Source: Synergistaceae bacterium (GTDB taxonomy: Bacteria > Synergistota > Synergistia > Synergistales > Aminobacteriaceae). From it: a stretch of 64,000 nt of DNA. The notes beneath the pieces were generated by a model. The model was given only the letters and a program-made list of their open reading frames with translations, had not been told where the DNA came from and did no database searches. The DNA is taken from positions 104,836 to 168,835 of the forward strand of contig JAFSWZ010000034.1 of the NCBI GenBank assembly GCA_017450125.1. Reading direction: 5' to 3'. The translations under genes were made by a program, and so were the position numbers. Position 1 is the stretch's first letter. Every line of letters begins with the position of its first letter. Shown in pieces: positions 34,074 to 45,296 of this stretch.

Positions 34074-35006
34074 ATGAACTTTCTCCGCCATGTCAGCGAG
34101 GCCTTCGGGCGGTATATGGCCGCAATCGTCGTAGTTGTTACGCTTCTCGCGCTGTTCGTTCCGCAGTCGTCGCTGTGGATTCAGACGGGCTGGATTACCC
34201 CGCTCCTGATGATAATAATGTTCGGGATGGGCTTAACCCTCGAGCCGAAGGCTTTTGCTCTGGTCTTCACTCAGCCGAAGTACATCCTTCTGGGATGCCT
34301 CGCGCAGTTCATCATCATGCCCGCACTGGCTTACGGGCTCAGCTTGGCGTTCGCGCTTGATGTTGGGCTGATGGCTGGTGTCGTCCTCGTCGGAACATGT
34401 CCCGGCGGAACGTCCAGCAACGTAATCACGTACCTTTCACGCGGTGATGTTGCACTCTCCGTCGGAATGACCAGCGTCAACACACTTCTTGCGCCGTTCC
34501 TCACGCCAGCGATAACCTACATGCTGTTGAAGACCACAATACGCGTTGATGTTGTAGCGATGTTCATGTCAATCGTTCAGGTGGTTATTGTCCCGATAGT
34601 GCTCGGCTTCATCATCAACAAGCTGTTCTCGAAAGTTACCCGGACTCTCGTTGACGTTCTGCCTGCAGTGAGCGTTACGGCAATCTGCATGATCGTCGCC
34701 TGCGTCGTCTCTCACAATGCCGCTCGCATCCTCTCGACTGGGTGGCTGGTGTTCGCGGTGGTGTTCCTGCACAACATGCTGGGGTATCTGTGCGGCTTCC
34801 TGCTCGGCAAAATTCTCGGGCTCGATGTCGCTCGCACTAAGGCACTCTCTATTGAGGTCGGGATGCAGAACAGCGGGCTTGCTACTAGCCTTGCGGGGTC
34901 AACGTTCCCTGACTTGGCGATGGCGACAGTTCCGGGAGCAATCTTCAGCGTGTGGCACAACATCTCCGGCGCACTGCTGGCTAGCGTGTACCGCAGGTGG
35001 GAATGA
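34074..35006 (+). CDS. Bile acid:sodium symporter (BASS) family transporter
   Basis: 310 residues from the ATG at 34074 with GAGGTG 7 bases upstream; the GTG at 34065 is the Shine-Dalgarno itself. Ten or so hydrophobic segments are visible. Family motifs are MFGMGLTLEPKAFALVF (helix 2 region), VVLVGTCPGGTSSNVITYLS (near residue 105, the first crossover motif) and IEVGMQNSGLATSLAGSTF (near 265, the second). Bacterial members move bile acids, pantoate or other organic acids with sodium; the substrate here is unknown. It appears co-transcribed with the LysR gene. Confidence 0.88.
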   Translation: MNFLRHVSEAFGRYMAAIVVVVTLLALFVPQSSLWIQTGWITPLLMIIMFGMGLTLEPKAFALVFTQPKYILLGCLAQFIIMPALAYGLSLAFALDVGLMAGVVLVGTCPGGTSSNVITYLSRGDVALSVGMTSVNTLLAPFLTPAITYMLLKTTIRVDVVAMFMSIVQVVIVPIVLGFIINKLFSKVTRTLVDVLPAVSVTAICMIVACVVSHNAARILSTGWLVFAVVFLHNMLGYLCGFLLGKILGLDVARTKALSIEVGMQNSGLATSLAGSTFPDLAMATVPGAIFSVWHNISGALLASVYRRWE

Positions 35007-35023
35007 TTTAGAGAAACCAGCTA

Positions 35024-35056
35024 TTGACAATGCCCCCCCCCCCCATACAGTATAAT
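35024..35056 (+). promoter_or_regulatory. Promoter with C12 tract in its spacer
   Basis: A perfect TTGACA (35024-35029) and a perfect TATAAT (35051-35056) are separated by 21 bases, twelve of which are an uninterrupted C-run. A 17-base spacer would need eight C residues. The promoter faces the secreted-protein gene at 35088. An alternative -10 (TACAGT, 35046-35051) would give a 16-base spacer. Confidence 0.75.
35033..35044. repeat. Homopolymeric C12 tract
   Basis: Twelve consecutive C residues lie between the -35 and -10 boxes. Tracts of this length slip during replication. No other C-run in the window exceeds about six. Confidence 0.95.
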
Positions 35057-35087
35057 ACGCAAAAAATCAAGTAGGAGGTAACAATCT

Positions 35088-35699
35088 ATGAGAAGATTTT
35101 TGAGTGTATTACTGTCGGTCTTTGTGATTGTAACCGTATGTGCTGCGATGTGTTCGGCAGATGCTGCGTCAGACTTTGTGAGGAGCTTGACACCAGAACA
35201 GCGGGAGTTGTTCTTGAAGGCTCTTTCTGAAGGCAGCGATGAAGATACTAATCATCCTGTACCCAGCGGTGTAGATCCTGCTCTCAAGAACGGTGTAAAG
35301 AGCGGAGATATTATCACTGGCGGCAATAGTGATTCTCCTGCGCCCGCTCCACAGCTGTCAAACGGTCAGGCATGGCTAGAAGGTGCACAGCGTCAGATAG
35401 TCAACCTTAAGTTCAGCGACAAGAGCGCGTCATTCCAGTATCTCGACAGGAAGACAGGAGCGACGGGGGCAGCTATAAGTCTCACACGTCTGCAAGACGG
35501 AGGCTTTCAGCTCAGGAAGAAAGTACCTGCGCGCACCCAGATGAAAGTCCCGGAAGGCTGCACGGTTCACTGTAACCCTTCAACGGTTGATATGGGCGGC
35601 AAGGAGAAAACAGATAATTACGTCGAGTTCTCTGGGGGCGAGACAATTTACTTCATCAAGGATGTGAATCCGGGCTTTACGATATTCCGTCTTTGGTAA
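35088..35699 (+). CDS. Secreted protein of unknown function under a poly-C promoter
   Basis: 203 residues with AGGAGG before the ATG. A signal peptide (residues 1-24, ending CSADA) precedes a short helical stretch (SDFVRSLTPEQRELFLKALS), a low-complexity Gly/Ser/Pro linker and a C-terminal beta-rich region (about 105-203; VNLKFSDKSASFQYLDRK, YVEFSGGETIYFIKDVNPG). I do not recognise a family. Two cysteines remain in the mature C-terminal half region (EGCTVHC). The gene stands alone between the BASS transporter and the rimP operon. Surface or periplasmic location is inferred from the signal peptide. Confidence 0.8.
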   Translation: MRRFLSVLLSVFVIVTVCAAMCSADAASDFVRSLTPEQRELFLKALSEGSDEDTNHPVPSGVDPALKNGVKSGDIITGGNSDSPAPAPQLSNGQAWLEGAQRQIVNLKFSDKSASFQYLDRKTGATGAAISLTRLQDGGFQLRKKVPARTQMKVPEGCTVHCNPSTVDMGGKEKTDNYVEFSGGETIYFIKDVNPGFTIFRLW

Positions 35700-35709
35700 G
35701 CAGCAAAAC

Positions 35710-35738
35710 TTGTCAGGGTAAATTTTTGCGCGTATAAT
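35710..35738 (+). promoter_or_regulatory. Promoter of the rimP-nusA-infB operon
   Basis: TTGTCA (35710-35715), a 17-base spacer and TATAAT (35733-35738) form a strong sigma-70-type promoter. It starts a leader of about 75 bases that contains a terminator-like hairpin before rimP. Confidence 0.8.
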
Positions 35739-35765
35739 CTGCAACAATTTCACACTAAATTCGTG

Positions 35766-35798
35766 AAGGAGCGGGAACTTCAGCCCTCTCCTTTTTTT
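35766..35798 (+). terminator. Leader attenuator upstream of rimP
   Basis: AAGGAG-C-GGG (35766-35775) pairs with CCC-T-CTCCTT (35784-35793) around a short loop, with one mismatch, and runs into T7 (35792-35798). It lies between the operon promoter and the rimP start at 35819, so it would act as an attenuator. It could also terminate read-through from the secreted-protein gene. Confidence 0.7.
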
Positions 35799-35818
35799 CT
35801 ACGTATGAGAGATTACAC

Positions 35819-36316
35819 ATGGAAGAAAATTTTTTGCACAGCATTGAACAGATTGTTACGGGATTAGGCTTTGAGTGCGTCAACGTCAGCGTCAAGAGCG
35901 ACTTCGGGAAGCTCCGCCTTCAGATACTAATTGACACTCTCGGAGGCATAAACGTCGACGACTGCGAGACAGTCTCAAAGCGCGTCAACAAGTTCCTCGA
36001 CGAATCACCTGACCTGCCCGAGCTCGACAAGGGACGCTACTACCTCGAAGTCTCCTCTCCCGGCGTTGAACGTCCGCTCTACAGGCTGGAAGACTACGTG
36101 CGGTTCTCGGGACGCGAAGCCCGCGTGAGGCTCTCTAAGCTCCTCGACGGACGCAAGACCTTCACGGGAATAATTCTCGGAGCAGAGGCAGGGACAGTGA
36201 AGCTCACGTGCGACGGAGAAGAGAAACTGATACCGTTCGAGGCTATACGGAGTGCAAACCTTGTGTACAGGTTCGAAGATGACACCAAGCACACCAGAAG
36301 AAGGAGGAAGAAGTAG
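35819..36316 (+). CDS. rimP: Ribosome maturation factor RimP
   Basis: 165 residues. The N-terminal half shows GLGFECVNVSVKSDFGKLRL and VDDCETVSKRVNKFLDE, and the centre GRYYLEVSSPGVERPLYR, all diagnostic of RimP. It assists maturation of the 30S subunit. The C-terminus is a basic tail (HTRRRRKK). nusA starts on the base after the stop. The order rimP-nusA-infB-rbfA is the classic translation operon. Confidence 0.95.
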   Translation: MEENFLHSIEQIVTGLGFECVNVSVKSDFGKLRLQILIDTLGGINVDDCETVSKRVNKFLDESPDLPELDKGRYYLEVSSPGVERPLYRLEDYVRFSGREARVRLSKLLDGRKTFTGIILGAEAGTVKLTCDGEEKLIPFEAIRSANLVYRFEDDTKHTRRRRKK

Positions 36317-37411
36317 ATGCGACTGGGGCGCGATTTTATTGCAGCACTGGATACACTTTCTGAGACGAGGGGGCTTGATACCGCCGTGATAATCTCAGCT
36401 CTGGAAGCGGCGTTATTGTCAGCGTACAGCAAGTTCCATCCAGGCGACCAGAAGACAGAGATACACATAGACCACGACACCGGCGAAATGACTGTCAGCG
36501 AGCTCCGCACCGTCGTAGAAGGCACGGCCAAAGCAGGCACGGAGATTACCCTCAACGACGCGAAAGCCCTTGACCCTTCCGCAGAACTTGGCCGGATCAT
36601 ACGGATAGAGCTCAACCCTGAGGACTTCGGGCGAATAGCCGCACAGACAGCACGCCAGGTCATCACCCAGCGTCTCAGGGACGAGACCATGAAGGCAGAG
36701 GTGAGTGCTTTTGCGGACAAAGTCGGCGACATGGTCAGCGGAACGATCTACAAGACTGAGGGCGACAACGTTATAGTGAGGCTGAGCGACAAAGCAGAAG
36801 CCGTCCTCCCAAAGAGAGAGCGCATACCCGGCGAGAAATACAACTACGGGGACACGATGAAGTTCTACGTTCTCGAGGTCAAGGACAAGGCCAGAGGCCC
36901 GAGAATAATGCTCTCGCGGACGCATCCCGGCCTCCTGAAGAAGCTGCTGGAGCTGGAAGTTCCCGAGATACAGCAGGGCATAGTCGAGATACGCAACATC
37001 GTCAGGGACGGCGGAACACGGGCGAAGGTCTCTCTTGTGAGCCTTGACCCGAACGTTGACCCTGTAGGTGCATGTGTCGGCAACGGAGGAGCACGCATAA
37101 AGGCGATAAGTTCCGCGCTCAGGGGCGAGAAGATTGATGTGATAGTCTTCAGCCAAGATCCTCTGACGTACATCAAGAACGCCCTGTCGCCAGCGCAGAC
37201 GGCGAAGATTGAGCCTGTTCTCGACAATGAACGGGCAGTAACTGTGTACGTTTACCCTGACCAGCTGTCGCTCGCTATCGGCAAGAGCGGGCAGAACGTG
37301 AGGCTGGCGGCCAAGCTGACGGGCTGGAAGATAGACATAACGCCTGTAGAGCCTGAGAGGATGCCGACCTTGAAGGATATATTCAGCGATGTATTCCACG
37401 AGAAGAACTAG
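36317..37411 (+). CDS. nusA: Transcription termination/antitermination factor NusA
   Basis: 364 residues: an N-terminal RNA-polymerase-binding domain (1-125), an S1 domain (about 135-200; VSGTIYKTEGDNVIVRLSDK), and KH1-KH2 domains (about 205-345; with DPVGACVGNGGARIKAI and PDQLSLAIGKSGQNVRLAAK). The acidic repeats found at the C-terminus of E. coli NusA are absent, as in most bacteria. The ylxR and L7Ae-like genes that often follow nusA are missing; infB starts after 18 bases. Confidence 0.96.
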   Translation: MRLGRDFIAALDTLSETRGLDTAVIISALEAALLSAYSKFHPGDQKTEIHIDHDTGEMTVSELRTVVEGTAKAGTEITLNDAKALDPSAELGRIIRIELNPEDFGRIAAQTARQVITQRLRDETMKAEVSAFADKVGDMVSGTIYKTEGDNVIVRLSDKAEAVLPKRERIPGEKYNYGDTMKFYVLEVKDKARGPRIMLSRTHPGLLKKLLELEVPEIQQGIVEIRNIVRDGGTRAKVSLVSLDPNVDPVGACVGNGGARIKAISSALRGEKIDVIVFSQDPLTYIKNALSPAQTAKIEPVLDNERAVTVYVYPDQLSLAIGKSGQNVRLAAKLTGWKIDITPVEPERMPTLKDIFSDVFHEKN

Positions 37412-37429
37412 AGAGAGGAGCAATGCCAT

Positions 37430-39205
37430 TTGAACAAGATAAGAGTGTACGAACTGGCCAAAAAGTTAAACAAGAGCAACAAGGAATTGATAGCTGTACT
37501 GCAGGAGCTTGGTGTAACGGTGAAATCGCACTCAAGCTCAATTGACGCAGACATAGCGCAGACAGTAGAAAACCTGCTGAGCGAGGCACAGTCTCCCAAG
37601 AGCAAGCCAGAAGCCTCTCCCAAGCCTCAGCCTCAGCCCGCACCAGAACCCGCACCTAAGACACCCGCCGCACCTGAACCCAAGCCCGCCGCAAAGACCT
37701 CAGAACGCCCGCCCATCATCACTGTGATGGGGCACGTGGATCACGGAAAGACAACGCTTCTTGACCACATCCGCCACGCCAGCGTAGCAGCTCACGAGGC
37801 AGGCGGAATAACCCAGCACATCGGAGCATATGTCGTCATGCACGACGGCAAGCCCATCGTCTTCCTCGACACGCCCGGGCACGAAGCCTTCAGCGCAATG
37901 CGCATGAGGGGAGCTGACGTTACGGACATAGTGATTCTGGTGATCGGCGCGGATGACGGAGTGATGCCGCAGACACGCGAAGCCATCAGCCACATCAAGG
38001 CCGCCGGAGTTCCGCTCGTCGTCGCCATCAACAAAATCGACAAGCAGGGCGCAAAGCCTGACAGAGTCCGCCAGCAGCTGTCCGAGCTCGGCATATTCGT
38101 TGAGGGCTGGGGCGGAGATGTCGGAGCTGTGGAAATAAGCGCAAAGCAGGGCATCGGTGTTGATGACCTCCTTGAACGCGTACTGCTTGAAGCCGAGATG
38201 CAGGAGCTTAAGGGAGACCCCAACGCTACCCCTGAAGGCGTAGTCATAGAAGCACGTCTCGACAAGGGCAAGGGACCTGTGGCGACAGTCATCGTCAAGG
38301 ACGGCACGCTGAAAGCCGGAGACACTGTGCTGTTCAGTTCAACGTGGGGCAAGACGCGGGCACTCTTCGACTGGGCGGGCAAGGCACTCAAGAAGGCCGG
38401 GCCAAGTACACCGGTGGAGATACTCGGGCTTGATGGTGTACCCAACCCTGGCGAAAAATTCACGGTCGTGAAGTCGGAACGCGAGGCACGGGATGCTATA
38501 ACCGCCGCGAAATCCGCCGAACGTGAAGGCACTGCGGAGACTAAGCGTGCATCCTTCGAGGACTTGTACTCCAGCCTCAAGGAAGGCGAACTCCCTCACC
38601 TCAACCTTGTGGTGAAGTGCGACGTTCAGGGCTCGCTTGAAGCACTCTGCGCAGTCCTCGAGAAACTCGCGACAAACGAAGTCGGAGTGTCCATCGTTCA
38701 TAAGGGAGTTGGCAGGATAGCAGAAAGCGACGTGATGCTTGCCTCAACCTCCAACGCAGTAATTATCGGCTTCAACGTCCGCCCCGACGGCAACGCAAAA
38801 CGCATCGCTGACCTCAACGGCGTAGAGATACGCATCTACAACGTAATCTACGACATCATTGACGACGTGAAGAACGCAATGGCAGGCCTCCTAAAGCCCG
38901 TTCTCCGCGAAGACACGTTAGGCGAGGTCGAGATACGGCAGATTTTCCGCGTCCCGAAGGTCGGCAAGATTGCCGGCTCTCACGTAACAAGGGGAGTAGT
39001 GAGGCGTACTGCGCGCGTGCGTGTTATCCGCGACGGAATAGTGATCTGGGACGGCAGGATAGCGTCTCTCCGCCACCTCAAGGACGAGGTCAGGGAGCTT
39101 CGTGAAGGTATGGACTGCGGGATTTCGCTTGAAGGTTATCAGGACTTCGGGGAAGGAGACGTTCTCGAGGTCTACGATGTGATAGAGGAGAAGAGAAGCC
39201 TGTGA
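37430..39205 (+). CDS. infB: Translation initiation factor IF-2
   Basis: 591 residues, a short IF-2. The TTG start at 37430 is 9 bases after AGAGAGGAG. It has the IF2_N domain (IRVYELAKKLNKSNKELIAV), a Pro/Ala/Lys linker (about 60-85) and the GTPase domain with G1 GHVDHGKTT, G2 GGITQHIG, G3 DTPGHEAF, G4 NKID and G5 SAKQ, then domains II, III and IV. The N-terminal region is much shorter than in E. coli. It binds initiator tRNA and GTP during 30S initiation. It overlaps rbfA (stop TGA shared with GTG start). Confidence 0.97.
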   Translation: MNKIRVYELAKKLNKSNKELIAVLQELGVTVKSHSSSIDADIAQTVENLLSEAQSPKSKPEASPKPQPQPAPEPAPKTPAAPEPKPAAKTSERPPIITVMGHVDHGKTTLLDHIRHASVAAHEAGGITQHIGAYVVMHDGKPIVFLDTPGHEAFSAMRMRGADVTDIVILVIGADDGVMPQTREAISHIKAAGVPLVVAINKIDKQGAKPDRVRQQLSELGIFVEGWGGDVGAVEISAKQGIGVDDLLERVLLEAEMQELKGDPNATPEGVVIEARLDKGKGPVATVIVKDGTLKAGDTVLFSSTWGKTRALFDWAGKALKKAGPSTPVEILGLDGVPNPGEKFTVVKSEREARDAITAAKSAEREGTAETKRASFEDLYSSLKEGELPHLNLVVKCDVQGSLEALCAVLEKLATNEVGVSIVHKGVGRIAESDVMLASTSNAVIIGFNVRPDGNAKRIADLNGVEIRIYNVIYDIIDDVKNAMAGLLKPVLREDTLGEVEIRQIFRVPKVGKIAGSHVTRGVVRRTARVRVIRDGIVIWDGRIASLRHLKDEVRELREGMDCGISLEGYQDFGEGDVLEVYDVIEEKRSL

Positions 39206-39591
39206 GCACGAACCTGCGGATGTCGCGCATCAACAAGCAGCTTCAGCGCGAGATTGCGTTAATCTTCGAGACACAGATAAAGAAGGCCAGCCTCAAGAGC
39301 ATAATCATCACCGGCGTTGAGTGCACGAAAGATCTCATGAAGGCGCGGGTGTACTTCACTGCCCTCGAGGCACGGAAGCGTCCCGGCATTCTCAAGGACT
39401 TGAACGAGGTCAAGGGAGTGGTACGCGGTCTTCTCGGCCAGACAATAAAGCTGAGGAGAGTTCCAGAGCTGGAGTTCGTGATAGACACCAGCGAGGATTA
39501 CGGCGCGCACATTGACGCGATACTTGACGGCTTGGGCTTCAGCAGCAATTACCGTCAGGGCAACAGCGAGGAGGAAGACTATGACGAATGA
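39202..39591 (+). CDS. rbfA: Ribosome-binding factor A
   Basis: 129 residues starting with GTG, which overlaps the infB stop. A KH-type fold is indicated by RINKQLQREIALIFETQIKK at the start, MKARVYFTA in the middle and LRRVPELEFVIDTSEDYGAH, typical of RbfA. It binds 30S precursors late in assembly. An acidic C-terminal tail (EEEDYDE) is unlike E. coli. Its last codons contain the start of the next gene. Confidence 0.93.
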   Translation: MSTNLRMSRINKQLQREIALIFETQIKKASLKSIIITGVECTKDLMKARVYFTALEARKRPGILKDLNEVKGVVRGLLGQTIKLRRVPELEFVIDTSEDYGAHIDAILDGLGFSSNYRQGNSEEEDYDE

Positions 39592-40576
39592 CGACCTTAT
39601 GCGGGCATCAAAGACCCTCAAGGCAAACCGCTCGTGGCACATCTTCACGCACAGGAAGGCCGACGGTGATGCGTGCGGTTCGGCTAACGCGCTGTTCGAG
39701 GCAGGGGTGAACGCCGGACACTCGGTGAAGTGGTCGAGCCCTGACGATGTTCTGCCGGACGGCTACGGCTACCTTCCGCACTTCAAGGAGCACAGCACGG
39801 CCGAAACCTTTGCCTTCGACGAGCCTGACACACTCTACGTGTTCCTTGACTGCTCGAACGAGGCACGTAGCGTCGGAGGTTTCCGGGACGGGCTGAACTC
39901 GCTGAGCATTGACCACCACGAGGACAACTCACATTACGCGCGGGTGAACTGCGTTGACGGCAAGGCATCATCAACGTGCGAGATGCTGTTCCGCGTCTTC
40001 AAGGCCGGAGGCTGGGACATCACACGGACAATCGCCGAGTGCCTCTACACCGGGCTGTTCACGGACACGGGGAGCTTCACGTTCTCGAACACATCCCCGC
40101 TCACTCACAACGTGGCCGCCGAACTAATCACGCTCGGAGCTGAACCCGGGCACATGACTGACCTCATCACGCAGAACAAGACTGTTGCAGGAATGGCGTT
40201 GTGGGGAGTTGCGCTGTCGCGTGTGAGGACGTTCGGTGAAGGGAACATCTTTGCTGTTACGCAGCTCTACGCTTCGGACTTTGCGGACACAGGAGCAGTT
40301 GCCGCAGAGACTGAGGGCTTGCCCGCATCGTTGATGAGTATTCGCGGCACTCTGTTCGCCGTAACCTTGACGGAATACCCCAACGGCTCAAAGCGTGTGA
40401 GTTTCCGAAGCCGTGAAGGCAGTCCCTTCGGAGCAGGAGAGATAGCGCGTCTTCTCGGCGGCGGAGGGCATGAACGTGCGGCGGGAGCATCGTTTGAAGG
40501 CAGTGTCGACGATGGCGTGAGGATGATGGAGGAGCTGTTGTTGCGGAAGTACCATGAATGCCGTAGTCCTGATTAA
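39581..40576 (+). CDS. nrnA: DHH-family phosphoesterase (NrnA-type oligoribonuclease/pAp phosphatase)
   Basis: 331 residues from the ATG at 39581, inside rbfA; the frame extends upstream to 39512 within rbfA and is rejected. Metal-binding motifs: HRKADGDACGS (DxD), FLDCSN, and SIDHHEDNSH (DHH). The DHHA1 domain ends in LLGGGGHERAAGASFEG, which binds RNA/nucleotide ends. NrnA degrades nano-RNA and 3'-phosphoadenosine 5'-phosphate. The gene follows rbfA and precedes truB, as in many Firmicutes and Synergistota. It overlaps truB by 23 bases. Confidence 0.88.
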   Translation: MTNDDLMRASKTLKANRSWHIFTHRKADGDACGSANALFEAGVNAGHSVKWSSPDDVLPDGYGYLPHFKEHSTAETFAFDEPDTLYVFLDCSNEARSVGGFRDGLNSLSIDHHEDNSHYARVNCVDGKASSTCEMLFRVFKAGGWDITRTIAECLYTGLFTDTGSFTFSNTSPLTHNVAAELITLGAEPGHMTDLITQNKTVAGMALWGVALSRVRTFGEGNIFAVTQLYASDFADTGAVAAETEGLPASLMSIRGTLFAVTLTEYPNGSKRVSFRSREGSPFGAGEIARLLGGGGHERAAGASFEGSVDDGVRMMEELLLRKYHECRSPD

Positions 40577-41426
40577 CAAGCCGGAAGGGTACAGGAGCAC
40601 GCAGTGTGTTGCGATAGTCCGCAAGGCACTCGGAGGCCAGAAGGCCGGGCACGCCGGGACGCTCGACAGCACGGCATCAGGGTTGCTTGTGGTGCTGGCC
40701 GGGCAGGCGGCGCGCCTGAGCGAATACGTTATGAGCCTCCCCAAGACTTACAGGGTAGTGATACAGTTCGGGAGCGAGACGGACACGGCGGACTATTCGG
40801 GTGAAGTAACGAGCTCTGTCGGCTGGAAGGACGTTGACCCGCAGGCAGCATATGACGCGCTGTACACGTTCACGGGGTGGAGAATGCAGGCACCTCCTCC
40901 AGTTTCTGCGGTGAAGATTGACGGTGTTCCGGCGTACAAGCTCGCGCGGAGCGGCCAAGAACCCGTCATGAAGCACCGTCCTGTGTTCTTCCGCCGTATA
41001 ACAGTAACCGCCCCCTTCAGCCCTGACGACGGCACAATGACCCTCGAAGTCTCGTGCTCGAAGGGAACGTACATCAGGAGTTTGGCGCGGGACTTTGGGC
41101 GTATGCTTGGGTGCGGAGCTCACGTTAAGGCTCTGGCGCGCACGGCGATAGGGACATTCACTCTTGATGAGGCAGGTTCGCCGGAGGACTTCGCGCTTCT
41201 GCCGCTTGGCCGCCTCGCGGAGAATTTCACGCGTATACTCGTCGGCGAAAAGGACGCTAAGAGCTTCACCAACGGAATGAGCATACTTCTCGGGCACGCG
41301 GAAGGAATTGTGCGCGGAATTGCGCTGATGAACGGGTCTCTTTGCGTTGAAGGCAGGGGGTTCGTGGGCTTCGGGCAGTACGCTGGCTATGATTACGTCC
41401 GGCCGACAGTGATTGTGCCCAAGTAA
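40554..41426 (+). CDS. truB: tRNA pseudouridine55 synthase TruB
   Basis: 290 residues. It starts MNAVVLINKPEGYRSTQCVA and has the catalytic segment GHAGTLDSTASGLLVVLAG, whose Asp attacks uridine-55. TYRVVIQFGSETDTADYSGE and SCSKGTYIRSLARDFG are further TruB motifs. It isomerises U55 in the T-loop of tRNAs. The ATG lies inside nrnA, giving a 23-base overlap; ribF follows after 5 bases. Confidence 0.95.
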   Translation: MNAVVLINKPEGYRSTQCVAIVRKALGGQKAGHAGTLDSTASGLLVVLAGQAARLSEYVMSLPKTYRVVIQFGSETDTADYSGEVTSSVGWKDVDPQAAYDALYTFTGWRMQAPPPVSAVKIDGVPAYKLARSGQEPVMKHRPVFFRRITVTAPFSPDDGTMTLEVSCSKGTYIRSLARDFGRMLGCGAHVKALARTAIGTFTLDEAGSPEDFALLPLGRLAENFTRILVGEKDAKSFTNGMSILLGHAEGIVRGIALMNGSLCVEGRGFVGFGQYAGYDYVRPTVIVPK

Positions 41427-41431
41427 TAATC

Positions 41432-42369
41432 ATGCTGATAACTATCGGAGCATTTGACGGCTTTCACAAGGGCCACGCGCAGCTGCTCAGGCTCTGCCGC
41501 GAAAAGTCTGGCGGCAAGGACTGGGGGGTAATGACGTTCAGCCCGCATCCCGCGCAGTTCATGAGGAAGCTCCCTCACACCTTGTTCACCAGTCGTGAGC
41601 GCGAACTAATCCGCCGTGTTCTGGGCATCCCGAAGATGTACGTTCTGGAGTTCAGCAGTGCACTGCGCAACCTTTCTCCCGGAACGTTCATTCAGATGAT
41701 ACGCGAGAGGTTCGGTGTTGACGGCATAGTGATGGGGAGTGATTTCCGTTTGGGACGCGACCGTGAAGGCAGCGCAGAAAGCCTCTCGAAGCTCGTGAAA
41801 GTCATCACAGTTCCTCTCCTCGACAAGTCAGAGTACTCGAGCTCCAACGCCCGAAAGTGTTTCGCCGCAGGCAACGTTGAGGAGGCCGCCGAAATCTTCG
41901 GTTATCCTCCGTTCATGATTAGCCGTGTGCTTCACGGACGGGGGCGCGGGCACGCGATGTCTTTCCCGACCGCCAACATCGACATCACGGACAGGATAAT
42001 TCCTGCTTTCGGAGTGTACGCTTCTGCTGTGCTGGTGAACGGCGAGTGGCACTGCGGGGCGGTCTCTGTCGGGACAAATCCTACGTTCGGGGACGTTTCT
42101 TCGGCGCGATGCGAGGTGCACATAGAGGGCTTTGACGGCGACATTTACGGCACGGAACTGCCAGTGTTCTTTCTGGGGCGGGTGAGGGACATGAAGAAGT
42201 TTTCCTGCCCCGAAGAACTTGCGGCACAGATAGAGCACGACATAACGGAATGCCGGAGGATTTACCGTGATGCGACGGGGACAGCGGAGACGCGCAGGTT
42301 TCTTGACGAGGCGCAGCGAGTTTACAGCAGGCAGGAATTGAGCACAGAGGTTATAAGGCTGGTGGAAAA

Positions 42370-42379
<10 letters not shown>
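41432..42379 (+). CDS. ribF: Bifunctional riboflavin kinase/FAD synthetase RibF
   Basis: 315 residues. The N-terminal adenylyltransferase domain has GAFDGFHKGHAQLLRLC (nucleotide-binding HxGH-like) and FGVDGIVMGSDFRLGRDREG. The C-terminal flavokinase domain starts near 185 with RGRGHAMSFPTANIDI, containing the PTAN motif. It converts riboflavin to FMN and then FAD. The N-terminal line uses GFHKGH. truB-ribF is a conserved pair. The stop overlaps tatD by 10 bases. Confidence 0.95.
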
Positions 42380-45229
<2,850 letters not shown>

Positions 45230-45233
<4 letters not shown>

Positions 45234-45257
45234 CCGACAAAGCCCGTTATGTATAAT
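45230..45257 (+). promoter_or_regulatory. Putative promoter of the zinc-ribbon/SH3 gene
   Basis: TTAACC (45230-45235), a 16-base spacer and TATAAT (45252-45257) lie 39 bases before the start at 45297. The -35 overlaps the tsaC stop codon and matches consensus at four of six positions. Confidence 0.5.
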
Positions 45258-45296
45258 TAAGGCTACACAACTCAAGAAGGAGTGAAATGCGTATAA

